Origin: Methylothermaceae bacterium
Lineage (GTDB): Bacteria; Pseudomonadota; Gammaproteobacteria; Methylococcales; Methylothermaceae
Assembly: GCA_026981855.1 (NCBI GenBank)
Contig: JALSIB010000025.1
Location: forward strand, 1 to 64,000
DNA length: 64,000 nt
Direction of reading: 5' to 3'
The notes under the pieces were generated by a model. That model saw only the letters and a program-made list of their open reading frames with translations. It searched no databases and was not told the DNA's origin. Below, piece by piece: positions 21,661 to 30,716 of this stretch. Every line of letters starts with the position of its first letter. Within the stretch, counting starts at the first letter, position 1. A program made the translations under genes and the position numbers.

Positions 21661-22082
21661 AAAACGTGGTGATCGACGCCAGCGTCGCGGTCAAATGGTT
21701 TCTGCGCCAGGCGGAAGACGAAGATCATGTACCGGAAGCGGTCGCCGTTCTTCGTCGTATCGGTGACCGCACCCTCCAGCCGATTCAGCCACCCCATTGG
21801 CTGGCGGAAGTCGCGGCGGTTCTGGCCAGACGCTACCCGCAAGCCGCCCAACCCGGGATAGAACTCCTGGTAGCCATGGATATTCCCATCATGACCGGGC
21901 TCGCCTGTTATCAGCGCGCACTGTTCCTGTCCCAGAATCTCGATCACCATCTTTTCGACACCCTCTATCACGCCACCGCCCTGGAAACCGGCGCCACCTT
22001 GATCACCGCCGACCGGCACTACTGGCGCAAGGCCGGCGGCCTCGGCCACATCGCCCTTTTGCACGTCTTCGATCTTCCATGA
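21657..22082 (+). CDS. PIN-domain (VapC-like) toxin ribonuclease
   Basis: The 141-residue PIN domain has the conserved acidic residues of a Mg-dependent RNase: VVIDASVAVKWF (Asp7), WLAEVAAVLA (Glu), HLFDTLYHATA (Asp) and LITADRHYWRKA (Asp). The start is TTG, overlapping the antitoxin stop as TTGA and giving MKNVVIDAS, the family N terminus. Its own stop overlaps the uup ATG (ATGA). A cleavage target such as tRNA is known for some VapCs but cannot be read from the sequence. Confidence 0.87.
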   Translation: MKNVVIDASVAVKWFLRQAEDEDHVPEAVAVLRRIGDRTLQPIQPPHWLAEVAAVLARRYPQAAQPGIELLVAMDIPIMTGLACYQRALFLSQNLDHHLFDTLYHATALETGATLITADRHYWRKAGGLGHIALLHVFDLP

Positions 22083-23968
22083 CCCCCCTGCTGACTTTCA
22101 AACACGTCTCCCTCGCCTATGGCGCCCATCCCCTGCTCGAGGGGGCCGAACTGACCATCGAAGCCGGCGAGCGCATCGGCCTGATCGGCCGCAACGGCGA
22201 AGGCAAATCCACCCTGTTGAAATTGTGCGCCGGCCTGATTCACGCCGATGACGGTGAAATCCGCCGGCAACCGGGCCTGAAAACCGCGCTGCTCGAACAG
22301 ACGCCCCGTTTTTCGCCCGAAGCGACCGCCTACGAGGTGGTGGCCGAAGGGCTGGGCGACCTCGGCGCCCTGCTCCAGCGCTACCACCGGCTGGCCCGCC
22401 AGACCCGGCCGGACATCAAGGCCCTGGAACACCTTCAGCAACAACTGGAGGCGCGGGAAGGGTGGCAATCTCAGCAGAAGATAGAGCAGGCCCTCTCCCG
22501 GCTGGGACTCGACCCCGAAACCCTGGCCGGCACCCTTTCCGGTGGCTGGCAACGGCGGCTGGCCCTGGCCCGCGCCCGGGTCGCCGGCCCCGACCTGCTG
22601 CTGTTGGACGAACCCACCAACCACCTGGATCTGGATACCATCGCCTGGCTCGAGGACGAACTGACGGCGCTGCCCGGCGCGATCCTGTTCGTCACCCATG
22701 ACCGCGCCTTCCTGCAAAGACTGGCCACCCGGATCGTCGATCTCGACCGTGGCCGCCTGACCTCCTGGCCCGGCGACTACCACACCTATCTGCGGAAAAA
22801 GGCGGCCGCCCTGGAAGCGGAGCAACGCCAAAACGCCGAGTTCGACAAGAAACTGGCGCGGGAAGAAGCCTGGATCCGCCAGGGAATCAAAGCCCGCCGC
22901 ACCCGCAACGAGGGGCGGGTCCGGGCGCTGGAAAAGCTGCGCCGGGAACGGGCGCGGCGACGCGAGCGCCAAGGCAAGGCCAGGCTCGGGCTGGACGGCG
23001 CGGAGCGTTCGGGCAAACTGGTGATCGAAGCGGAAAACCTCGGCTACGCCTACGGTGATCGCGTCATCGTCAGGGATTTCTCCACCACCGTCTTGCGGGG
23101 CGACCGGATCGGCCTCATCGGCCCCAATGGCGCTGGCAAAACCACGTTGCTGAAACTGCTGTTACGGCAGCTCGAACCCAGGGCGGGCCGGGTACGCCAT
23201 GGCACCCGCCTGGAGATTCTCTGGTTCGACCAGCAGCGCGATCAGCTCGACCCGGACAAAACGGTGGCCGAAACCGTCGCCGACGGCAACGACTGGGTCA
23301 CCGTGAGCGGCCAGCGCCGCCACGTGATGTCCTGGCTGGCCGATTTCTTGTTCACCCCCGAGCGGGCCCGCCAGCCCGTCAAATCCCTTTCCGGCGGTGA
23401 ACAGAGCCGGCTGCTGCTGGCCAAACTGTTCACCCGCCCCGCCAATCTGCTGGTGCTGGACGAACCCACCAACGACCTGGACCTGGAAACCCTGGAGCTG
23501 CTGGAACAACGGCTGGTGGAATTCGACGGCACCTTGCTTCTGGTCAGCCACGACCGCGCTTTCCTGGATAACGTGGTCACCACCACCTGGGCGTTCGAGG
23601 GCGACGGCGTCATCTCCGAATATGTCGGCGGCTACGAAGACTTCCTCCGCCAGCGGCCGTCCCCCGATGCCGAAGCGGCGCCCAAGGCGCCCACCGGCAA
23701 GCCGAAGGCCCGAAAACCCAAGCGCCCCAAAACCAGGCTCAGCTATCGGGAACGACAGGAACTGGACACCCTGCCTGAAGAAATCGAGGCGCTGGAAACC
23801 CGGCAGGCCGAACTCAGCGAACAGATCGCCCAACCGCACTTCTACCGCCAGCAGCGGCCGCAAATCGAAACGGTGCTGGCGGAATTGAAATCCGTGGAAA
23901 CGTCCCTGGAAGAAAAATACGCCCGCTGGGACGAACTGGAAGCGCTGCGCGAATCATTGGAGTCTTGA
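22079..23968 (+). CDS. uup: ABC-F ATPase Uup
   Basis: Uup is a soluble duplicated ABC ATPase of the ABC-F group, linked to ribosome function and to suppression of transposon precise excision. The 629-residue protein has Walker A motifs GRNGEGKST (37-45) and GPNGAGKTT, signatures LSGGWQRRLALARA and LSGGEQSRLLLAKL, Walker B LLLLDEPTNHLD and LLVLDEPTNDLD, and a C-terminal coiled coil after a basic linker (about 545-629) typical of Uup. It begins at an ATGA overlap with the vapC-like stop, so this housekeeping gene is translationally coupled to a toxin gene. Confidence 0.95.
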   Translation: MTPLLTFKHVSLAYGAHPLLEGAELTIEAGERIGLIGRNGEGKSTLLKLCAGLIHADDGEIRRQPGLKTALLEQTPRFSPEATAYEVVAEGLGDLGALLQRYHRLARQTRPDIKALEHLQQQLEAREGWQSQQKIEQALSRLGLDPETLAGTLSGGWQRRLALARARVAGPDLLLLDEPTNHLDLDTIAWLEDELTALPGAILFVTHDRAFLQRLATRIVDLDRGRLTSWPGDYHTYLRKKAAALEAEQRQNAEFDKKLAREEAWIRQGIKARRTRNEGRVRALEKLRRERARRRERQGKARLGLDGAERSGKLVIEAENLGYAYGDRVIVRDFSTTVLRGDRIGLIGPNGAGKTTLLKLLLRQLEPRAGRVRHGTRLEILWFDQQRDQLDPDKTVAETVADGNDWVTVSGQRRHVMSWLADFLFTPERARQPVKSLSGGEQSRLLLAKLFTRPANLLVLDEPTNDLDLETLELLEQRLVEFDGTLLLVSHDRAFLDNVVTTTWAFEGDGVISEYVGGYEDFLRQRPSPDAEAAPKAPTGKPKARKPKRPKTRLSYRERQELDTLPEEIEALETRQAELSEQIAQPHFYRQQRPQIETVLAELKSVETSLEEKYARWDELEALRESLES

Positions 23969-23995
23969 GAGCAAGCCGCAAGAGGGGGCTGGCGT

Positions 23996-24901
23996 TCACC
24001 GCCGGCCGGCTCTGGAAAGGTAACGCAGACAGCTTTCATAACGCTCCGGAAAGTCCGCTTTCACCCGCGCTTCCAGACGCCGGGCCAGCACCGGATGCCG
24101 TTTGGCGGCGCCGATCAAATGGGTGTACCCCGCCTTTCGAGCACAGGCCGGGTCATAGGCTTCTTGCGGGCCCGGAAACAGGTAGCGCATATTCAGCCGC
24201 CGCAGGAACCGGCCTCGCGCCCGGCGGTGAAATTCGATACAGGCGATAAGCGAATACTGTTCGATGAACAGGTTGTCGGCCATATTCCCGCCCAGCCGCA
24301 TCCACCCGGCCTGGTTGTCCGGATGCTCGACGCTGCGGATGCCCAGATCGGCGTAATAGCGGATGAATTCCACCTCGCAACCGCCGAAAATCCCGCAACA
24401 GGCCGCCCGGTCGCAGCGCCTCGCCACCGCCCAGCGCCATTCCTCCGGCACCATGCCGCCGCCCGATTCCAGCGCCTCGACACACGCTCCGGGCCGGTAC
24501 CAGCTCTCTCCCTCGAAGGGGAAGGATTCGGGGCTCTGGGCGAAAACGGCCGCCGTTTCGAGCCTCGAAGGCAAGCGGTTCCACAAATAGACATCGCTGT
24601 CGATATGGACGAACGGCGCTTCCTGGCGGCGATAGGCATGGAGTTTGCCCAGCGCCCACCAGTCGGGATGACAATGCCGCAAACGGTCGAGACAGGTGGA
24701 GACGGTTTCAAATTCCAGCCCCAACCCGTCCACCAGCATCCTGGCCCCCGCGCTGTCGGTGATCAGGCAGGTTCGGGGGTAATGCCGCCGGGCCGCCTCC
24801 AGAGACAGGATCCACGACAACAGGTGATGTTTCCCACTGTACCAGGCACTGCCGCGGTCATACTCGAAGGGCTTGGTCCAGAACGACCAGACGGCGCGCA
24901 T
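23996..24901 (-). CDS. Putative glycosyltransferase-like protein
   Basis: The 301-residue protein starts MRAVWSFWTKPFEYDRGSAW and contains HIDSDVYLW (about 98-106), a DxD-type metal/nucleotide-sugar motif set in a GT-A-like context, and later GNMADNLFIEQYSL. I believe it belongs to an uncharacterised family (DUF6734-like) rather than to a named enzyme. There is no signal peptide or membrane helix. It is the second gene of a pair, since its ATG shares one base with the preceding stop (TGATG). The substrate is unknown. Confidence 0.75.
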   Translation of the reverse strand: MRAVWSFWTKPFEYDRGSAWYSGKHHLLSWILSLEAARRHYPRTCLITDSAGARMLVDGLGLEFETVSTCLDRLRHCHPDWWALGKLHAYRRQEAPFVHIDSDVYLWNRLPSRLETAAVFAQSPESFPFEGESWYRPGACVEALESGGGMVPEEWRWAVARRCDRAACCGIFGGCEVEFIRYYADLGIRSVEHPDNQAGWMRLGGNMADNLFIEQYSLIACIEFHRRARGRFLRRLNMRYLFPGPQEAYDPACARKAGYTHLIGAAKRHPVLARRLEARVKADFPERYESCLRYLSRAGRR

Positions 24902-25314
24902 CAGAGCAAATCACCACCGATGCCTGTCTCCATCCCCCCGTAGTCGAGGCCACCCCCAGCTTCCCGCTTCCCCGGCGCACGCCCTTCTTCAAGCGGCCGG
25001 ACCTGAAAACAGACGCCGAAGTCGGCGCTCTCGATGACGCCTCTCAGGGTCAGGACATGAAAGTGGTGCGGGCCGGTCATGGAGTCGGGGCTGATATTCA
25101 GCCTGACGCGGATCCAATCCTCTGCGGCATCGAGAACGGCCGTAGAGACCCTATCCTCCGGAAAGGTCACATCCACCGCATCGGCCAGGAAACGGCCGCG
25201 CACCGTGACCACGGTGGAAGCCCCCAGCCGGCTGTCGGCCGGTTCGACGCCGGTGATGGCGCACCTGTCCAGACCGACGGTGAAAGAGGTTTGGTACTCG
25301 ATTTTGTTCAACAC
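24901..25314 (-). CDS. IPT/TIG-like beta-sandwich protein
   Basis: The 137-residue protein resembles a single IPT/TIG immunoglobulin-like domain: ITGVEPADSRLGASTVVTV, RGRFLADAVDVTFPED, a strand with WIRVRLNISPDSMTGPHHFHV, then a Gly-rich C-terminal tail (about 105-137). There is no signal peptide. I chose a GTG start (MLNKIEYQ) because AAGGA lies 6 nt upstream; a longer in-frame form would add 15 residues. Translation is coupled to the glycosyltransferase-like gene. Its function is unknown; a carbohydrate- or partner-binding accessory is possible. Confidence 0.65.
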   Translation of the reverse strand: MLNKIEYQTSFTVGLDRCAITGVEPADSRLGASTVVTVRGRFLADAVDVTFPEDRVSTAVLDAAEDWIRVRLNISPDSMTGPHHFHVLTLRGVIESADFGVCFQVRPLEEGRAPGKREAGGGLDYGGMETGIGGDLL

Positions 25315-25582
25315 ACGCCATCCTTCTTCCTCAGAAGACCCGGGGCGACACCCGGCCATACGTCAAAAGGGATTCCGCTTCCGCAACAGACAAAGGGGAT
25401 AAGTGTATGCAACCACGCCCTGTGGTTTCAATTTTTTTGCAGGAACTCCAGCCCTTCGGAAACAACCGACCATCATGCCCGGAACGGGGACATTTCTGAA
25501 TTGGGTTGACAGACGGCCATCCCCGGGAGTTTCGTGTATGCTAGGCTTCATCAGGAGTTCCACCACAAGCCGGCCCAAAACC

Positions 25583-26563
25583 ATGAACACACCGATCGAA
25601 TCCTTCAACACAGAAACTCTCGGCCGCAAGATGCCCGGCTTCAACGTGCCGGCGCTGGCGATTCCCGCCCTCGTCCTCGTCATGCTCGCCTTCATGGCGG
25701 TGTACACCATCGAAAGCGGCAACGTCGGGGTGCTGAGCACCTTCGGCAAATACGACCCGGAGGAGAAGGAACCGGGCCTGCACCTGAAACTGCCTTTCGT
25801 CCAGACCGTCAAGGTATTCGACGTGCGGCTGCAGACGGTCAACTACAAGAGCGCCAAGGATCTGCCGGACCAGGGCGGCGTCATCAACAAACCCGCCATC
25901 GAGGTGCTCGACAACAAGAACCTGCCCATCGGCGTCGAGCTGACGGTCCAGTTCACCCCCGACAAGAAGGAGGCAGCGGAAATCCTGACCCGCTATGGGG
26001 CCAACTACTTCGAAAAGCTGATCAACCCCATCGTCCGCGACGTGGTGCGCGACGTCATCGGCAAGTACCAGGCCGAGAAGATCGCCGCCGACCGCACCGT
26101 GATCGCCAAAGAAATCCGCGCCGTTTTGGGGGAGAAGTTCAAGGAACTGCCGTTCCACCTGCACGATGTGGCGCTGCGCAACATCCGCCTGCCCCAGATC
26201 GTCCTCAAGAAGATAGAGGAAGTGCAGCTGGCCAAACAGGAGGAGCAGCGCCTGGCGATGGTGGAAAAACAGGCGGAGAAGAACCAGAAGATCAAGACCA
26301 TCGAAGCCAACACCAAGCTGATCGAGATCACCACCCAGGCCAAGGCCCAGGCGGAGAAGAAACGCATCGAGGCCGACGCCAAAGCCTATCAGATCATGAA
26401 AGAAGCCGAGGCCGTCGCCAAGGCCAACCAGCTGGTGGCCGCCTCCATCACCGACCGGCTGATCCGGTACAAATCAGTGGAAAAGTGGAACGGCACCTAT
26501 CCCGCCACCCTGATGCAGGGCGGCGACAAGGGCCTGCTCCTGCAACTGCCGCCGGCGCGGTGA
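25583..26563 (+). CDS. Prohibitin-like SPFH domain membrane protein
   Basis: The 326-residue protein has one N-terminal membrane helix (about 22-42), then an SPFH/Band 7 domain (VGVLSTFGKYDPEEKEPGLH, VFDVRLQTVNYKS, DVVRDVIGKY) and a long charged, Ala/Lys-rich coiled coil (about 210-300). Such proteins form oligomeric membrane rings that scaffold proteases or membrane microdomains. No NfeD or FtsH gene is adjacent. The ATG was chosen at MNTPIESFNT. It is divergent from the IPT-like gene across 268 nt, which contains no recognisable gene; TTGACA at 25505-25511 lacks a well-spaced -10. Confidence 0.9.
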   Translation: MNTPIESFNTETLGRKMPGFNVPALAIPALVLVMLAFMAVYTIESGNVGVLSTFGKYDPEEKEPGLHLKLPFVQTVKVFDVRLQTVNYKSAKDLPDQGGVINKPAIEVLDNKNLPIGVELTVQFTPDKKEAAEILTRYGANYFEKLINPIVRDVVRDVIGKYQAEKIAADRTVIAKEIRAVLGEKFKELPFHLHDVALRNIRLPQIVLKKIEEVQLAKQEEQRLAMVEKQAEKNQKIKTIEANTKLIEITTQAKAQAEKKRIEADAKAYQIMKEAEAVAKANQLVAASITDRLIRYKSVEKWNGTYPATLMQGGDKGLLLQLPPAR

Positions 26564-26574
26564 GGCCATCTCCA

Positions 26575-27909
26575 TCATGGCAACGCGATCCCCCGAATCC
26601 GCTGATACAGCGTCACGGCGTAGGAATCGGTCATGCCGGCGACGAAATCGGTGGCGAGCAGGGCCCGTTGGTAGGGAGATAACTCGGCCGGATCGGGCAG
26701 CGGCCGGGGCATGAGCCGGAGCAGGGTGCGGCTGCGGGAACCGGCGGCGTCGCCCCGGGCGGCACGGTCTTCGATGGCGCCGACGAAGGCGTCGAGCAGG
26801 CCGGCGATGACCTCGAAACCACACGCCTTGACCTCCACCACCGGGCGGGCGTCGTAGACCCGCTCCCGGGCCACCCGCTTGAAGGCGGCGAAGGCATCGG
26901 CCTGGTCGATGTGTTCGAGCAAGGGCCGGTCGAATCGTCCCCGAATCAAGGCGTCGTAGCGCGCCTCGAACACGGCGGTCACCTGGCGGATAACCCGGTC
27001 GATGGTGACCGAGCGGAAATAACTGGCGCGCTGGGATCGGTCGGCCAGTTGCCGGGCGCGGCGCCAGTGACGCTCCGCCAGGAACGGGCGATGGAGCTGG
27101 CATAGGGTGTCGAAATCCACCACCCCGGCCTTGAAGCCGTCCTCGATGTCGATCACGTGATAACAGATGTCGTCGGCGGCCTCCAGCAGGAAGGCCAGGG
27201 GGTGACGGTGCCAGGCCGTCCCTGTCCCCGCCTTGGGCAGCAGGCCGACGGTTTCGGCCACCTCCCGGAACAGCGCCTGTTCGCTCTGGAAGAAACCGAA
27301 CTTGCGCCCGCCCGCTCCCTGCGCCTGGGCCGGCTCGACCAGCGACGCCCGGGGATATTTGGCCATGACCGCGAGCATGGCGCAGGTCATCTGCAGCCCG
27401 CCGGGCTGCCCCGGATTTTGCAGCACGCACAAGGTGCGGAATCCTTGGGCGTTGCCCTCGAATTCGAGCAGGTCGCGGCGCTCGGCCTCCGTCAGCCGCG
27501 CCAAACCCGTCCAGGCGGCGAACCACTCGCGGATGGCGTCTTCGCCGGCGTGGCCGAACGGCGGGTTGCCGATGTCGTGGGCCAGGCCGGCGGCGGCCAC
27601 CAGGGTGCCCACGTCCTGGGGCACCACCACGTCCGCCACCTCGGGATCGCGGCGGCGGATCACCTCGGCCGCCAGCATCCCCAGGGAGCGGCCGACGCTG
27701 GCCACCTCCAGGCTGTGGGTCAGCCGGGTGCGGACATAGTCGCTCTTGGCCAGGGGGAACACCTGGGTCTTGTCCTGGAGACGGCGGAAGGCGGAGGAGA
27801 AGATCAGGCGGTCGTAATCGCGGGCGAATTCGGTGCGCGGCGGCTGGCCGCCGTCGTCGGCCGCGGGCTTTCCCAGCCGCCGGGTGGACAGCAGCCGGCG
27901 CCAGTCCAT
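26575..27909 (-). CDS. dgt: Deoxyguanosinetriphosphate triphosphohydrolase (dGTPase)
   Basis: dGTPase hydrolyses dGTP to deoxyguanosine and triphosphate. The 444-residue HD-domain protein has RDYDRLIFSSAFRRLQDKTQ, RTRLTHSLEVASVG (first metal His), AGLAHDIGNPPFGHAGE (HD dyad) and EAADDICYHVIDIEDG (distal Asp). I used the ATG giving MDWRRLLSTR; a GTG eight codons upstream is possible, and neither has a good ribosome site. It is convergent with the SPFH gene (11-nt gap). Confidence 0.94.
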   Translation of the reverse strand: MDWRRLLSTRRLGKPAADDGGQPPRTEFARDYDRLIFSSAFRRLQDKTQVFPLAKSDYVRTRLTHSLEVASVGRSLGMLAAEVIRRRDPEVADVVVPQDVGTLVAAAGLAHDIGNPPFGHAGEDAIREWFAAWTGLARLTEAERRDLLEFEGNAQGFRTLCVLQNPGQPGGLQMTCAMLAVMAKYPRASLVEPAQAQGAGGRKFGFFQSEQALFREVAETVGLLPKAGTGTAWHRHPLAFLLEAADDICYHVIDIEDGFKAGVVDFDTLCQLHRPFLAERHWRRARQLADRSQRASYFRSVTIDRVIRQVTAVFEARYDALIRGRFDRPLLEHIDQADAFAAFKRVARERVYDARPVVEVKACGFEVIAGLLDAFVGAIEDRAARGDAAGSRSRTLLRLMPRPLPDPAELSPYQRALLATDFVAGMTDSYAVTLYQRIRGIALP

Positions 27910-28000
27910 GACGGGCTCGGCCGAAGGATTCACCGCCGAGACGCCGAGAACGTTTTCATGTCGCCGTCGTTCCAGGCCGTGGATTCACGATCCCGGGCCC

Positions 28001-29326
28001 TCACGGCCACAACCGCTTCCACCACGGTTCCGGCGCGGGCGGTTCGCCCAAGCCCATCGCCCGATAGATTTCCGCCAGGGGCCAGCCGGTCAGCCGGTGC
28101 AGATTATCGGCCTGCTGGCGCAGCCTTTGGGGCAGGAGCTCGCTTCGGTAACGCTTGGCCTCGGGGCAGTCGTCGCTGCCGTCCCACGGGTGGCGCAGGA
28201 CGTAGCGGGCCTGGAAGTTGCTTTTGTCGCCGGTCTGGTGGAGGCGCAGATCGTCGGGGAAGGTTCGCGCGTCGTAACGCAGGTGCAGTCGGGTGACGAA
28301 CACGTCCACCGGACGCGGCGGAGCGATCCGTGGCTTGGGCAGGGGCCGGACAGGGGGCGCCCCGGTCAGCCACATCACCCCCAGTTCCCGCAGCTCGCTG
28401 CGGCTCAGGGGCTGGGCAGCACATGGATCGCACCAGGCCATGTTCCAGGCGTATTCGGTGAACACCGCCCGGCCGCCGTGTTCTTCCACCTGGCGGGCGA
28501 AGAGGTCGCGGTAGAATTCCGCGAACCGGTCCTTGACGTACAAGGGGATTTCCTGCCCGGACGGAATGCGGACGGTGGGATAGTTGGCGGTCTCCACCCG
28601 GCCGCGGCGGGTCAACAGCCAGAAGAACAACTCCTGCCTGCCTTGGGCGTTGAGGGTGCCGAGCCGGATGGGCAACATGAACTTCGGCGTCTCGTAGGCC
28701 ACCTGCAGGGGACGCAAATAGTTGAAGCCGGTCCTGGCGAATTCGTCCAGATTCACCCGGGCGACGAAGAAACGCATCCCCTGCTTGAGATAGCTGCCCA
28801 CCACCGCCTCGGCTCCCGCGGGGAGGCGGTAGCCGTTCTCCTTCAGCCAGGTGACCAGACCGGCGCTTTCTGTGGCCGAGAGGATCAGGATGTCGTACTC
28901 GCCCACCGTGTAACGGGCCTCGACGGTCACCCCTAGAGCCTTGGCGCGGGCCACCGCCCCCTCGCCCGGGGCCGCCGCGTTCATGGCCTTCATTTCCATG
29001 CGGTAGAGACGGCGGCAGGGATTGGGGTCGAAATATTCCACCAGCCTCGGGGCGGTATAGGCGTCGAGATGGTCGATGACGGCGGTGCTGGCGACATGGA
29101 TCTGTTCCCGCTCGATGAAGCTGGGCACCGGGATGACGATGGCGAAGTCCTTCACGTCCCCCTGAAAATCGTTGGCCATGGTCAGCACGGTGCGTTCCCC
29201 GTCGCGGGCCATCACCACTTTGGAGGAACGGTTGTACAGGCCGGTATCGGCCCGGGCCACGTAGAAACCGCAGAAAGCCTGGGAAACGGCGGGAAGCAGG
29301 CACAGCATCAACATCCACAAGCGCAT
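28001..29326 (-). CDS. Secreted DUF2330 protein
   Basis: The 441-residue protein has a signal peptide (MRLWMLMLCLLPAVSQA, about 1-17), then CGFYVARADTGLYNRSSKVV, the hallmark start of the DUF2330 family, and FAIVIPVPSFIEREQIHV. It is predicted to be periplasmic or outer-surface, with no lipobox. The ATG has an ideal AGGAGGT site 6 nt upstream. The function of DUF2330 is not known to me. It follows the RnfD-like gene by 4 nt, its ribosome site overlapping that gene's stop, so the two are tightly co-expressed. A 7-bp hairpin (27975-28008) straddles its own stop. Confidence 0.88.
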   Translation of the reverse strand: MRLWMLMLCLLPAVSQAFCGFYVARADTGLYNRSSKVVMARDGERTVLTMANDFQGDVKDFAIVIPVPSFIEREQIHVASTAVIDHLDAYTAPRLVEYFDPNPCRRLYRMEMKAMNAAAPGEGAVARAKALGVTVEARYTVGEYDILILSATESAGLVTWLKENGYRLPAGAEAVVGSYLKQGMRFFVARVNLDEFARTGFNYLRPLQVAYETPKFMLPIRLGTLNAQGRQELFFWLLTRRGRVETANYPTVRIPSGQEIPLYVKDRFAEFYRDLFARQVEEHGGRAVFTEYAWNMAWCDPCAAQPLSRSELRELGVMWLTGAPPVRPLPKPRIAPPRPVDVFVTRLHLRYDARTFPDDLRLHQTGDKSNFQARYVLRHPWDGSDDCPEAKRYRSELLPQRLRQQADNLHRLTGWPLAEIYRAMGLGEPPAPEPWWKRLWP

Positions 29327-29330
29327 GGAA

Positions 29331-30125
29331 TCACCTCCTGAAAGCGGCAAGGCCTGTCGGCCAGGTGTAACGCTCCCCCGGAAACCACCGGTTGAGCAAC
29401 GGCACCAACGGGGTGCAAACGGCCAGGGCGTAAAACAGCCCTTCGTTGAGATGGAAATGATATTGAAGCACATATCCGGTCACCGCCACCACCACGGCGA
29501 AGCCGATTCGCGCCAGGCGCCGGTCCGGCAGGGTCATGGGATCGGAAATCATGAAGAAGGCGAAAACCAGCAGGCTGATGCTCTGCAAATGCAACAAGGG
29601 AATGGCGGCCGGATCGCCCAACCACCCGCTGCGGGCGAAGACCAGCGCGCTCCAGGCGGCCAGAAAAGCCAGGGTGATGTCGCTGCGGCGGGTGTGATGC
29701 ACTATCCACATCCCCATGCAGGCGGCCGCGAAGGCCAGAAACGCCCCGAGCCCCCACTGCCCCGGCGACACCCAGACGCGGCCGCTCAGAAGAAGCGTCA
29801 CCACGATGGCCAGACAGGTGGGATTGAACAGGTGGCGGCCATCGACCCGGATGAGGAACTTGCCGCCAATGGTGATCGCCGCCGCCACCAGCACCCACAG
29901 CCAGGAATCGGTGTGCAGCAGCAGGCCCAGCGACAACGAGGAAATCAGGGGGCTGCGGAAATCGAACCGGACGCCGCGCCAGCGGCAAAAAAGCCATTGC
30001 AAGGCCAGGGCGGAAACGGGATAAAGCAGATAGACCCAGCGGGGCCCCGGAAAATCCAGCCAGCCCAGGCCGTAGATCAGCATCCCCGCCAGGGCCATGA
30101 GTTGGAGGTGACGGGGATCTTTCAC
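29331..30125 (-). CDS. RnfD/NqrB-like membrane protein
   Basis: The 264-residue polytopic protein (roughly eight helices) resembles RnfD/NqrB subunits of ion-pumping oxidoreductases: GKFLIRVDGRHLFNPTC and FFMISDPMTLPDRR are the diagnostic loops. The S-G-A-T covalent flavin site of canonical RnfD/NqrB is not visible, and no other rnf/nqr genes are near. I chose a GTG start (KDPRHLQLM follows) because GAGGA overlaps the upstream ybaK stop with 7-nt spacing. The electron-transfer role is uncertain. It forms an operon with ybaK and the DUF2330 gene. Confidence 0.8.
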   Translation of the reverse strand: MKDPRHLQLMALAGMLIYGLGWLDFPGPRWVYLLYPVSALALQWLFCRWRGVRFDFRSPLISSLSLGLLLHTDSWLWVLVAAAITIGGKFLIRVDGRHLFNPTCLAIVVTLLLSGRVWVSPGQWGLGAFLAFAAACMGMWIVHHTRRSDITLAFLAAWSALVFARSGWLGDPAAIPLLHLQSISLLVFAFFMISDPMTLPDRRLARIGFAVVVAVTGYVLQYHFHLNEGLFYALAVCTPLVPLLNRWFPGERYTWPTGLAAFRR

Positions 30126-30135
30126 CGGCCCGTCC

Positions 30136-30630
30136 TCACTGCTTGACGAACCGGCCCATCTCGGCTTCCCCCAAAACCTTGCGCAGATCCCCGCTGCGCA
30201 CCTGGATGGACCAGCCCAGCACACCGGCTCCTATGAACACCTCCTCATGGGCGAAAATCCCCTCGTCCACCAGCACGCGCACCGAATCGGGAAGCGCCAC
30301 GGGCGGCACCGCTCCCACGGGGTAGCCGGTGGCATCCAAAACTTGGTCGAATTCGGCCATGGTCAGGCGGCGCTCTTCCACGTGCTTGCGCAGCTTGCCC
30401 CAGTCGGCGCGGGCGGTGGCAGGCGCCGCCAGCAGCACGAAACCGCCGCTGCCGGTACGGAACAACAGGCTGCGGACGATCTGCCCGGGCGTCATCCCCT
30501 TGGCCTCGACCAGCTCTTCCAGGGAGCGGATGGGCTTTCGGTCCGGATCGAGGGGGATTTCGATCCAGCGATACGAGATTCCGAGGCGGTCGAGCCACCG
30601 GGACACGGGGGAAGCGATCTGTTCTGTCAT
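30136..30630 (-). CDS. YbaK/EbsC family aminoacyl-tRNA deacylase
   Basis: The 164-residue protein matches the YbaK/ProX-like trans-editing fold that hydrolyses mischarged tRNAs: MTPGQIVRSLLFRTGSGGFVLLAAPA, the Lys-containing KLRKHVEERRLTMAEF segment, TGYPVGAVPPVALP (substrate loop) and VFIGAGVLGWSIQV. The exact mischarged substrate (Cys-tRNAPro or other) cannot be assigned. An AGGTG site precedes the ATG. It is the first gene before the RnfD-like and DUF2330 genes; a functional link to them is not evident. Confidence 0.87.
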   Translation of the reverse strand: MTEQIASPVSRWLDRLGISYRWIEIPLDPDRKPIRSLEELVEAKGMTPGQIVRSLLFRTGSGGFVLLAAPATARADWGKLRKHVEERRLTMAEFDQVLDATGYPVGAVPPVALPDSVRVLVDEGIFAHEEVFIGAGVLGWSIQVRSGDLRKVLGEAEMGRFVKQ

Positions 30631-30716
30631 CCATTCACCTCACTGGAAAAACGTTACCACCGAAATTCTGGAATGATAGAACCTTGCGCCTTTCAATGCC
30701 ATGCCCGCTCCGGCCG

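Noticed and set aside
25505-25550. TTGACA upstream of the SPFH gene as a sigma-70 promoter
   Set aside because: The nearest -10-like hexamer (TATGCT) is about 25 nt away, too far for a standard promoter.
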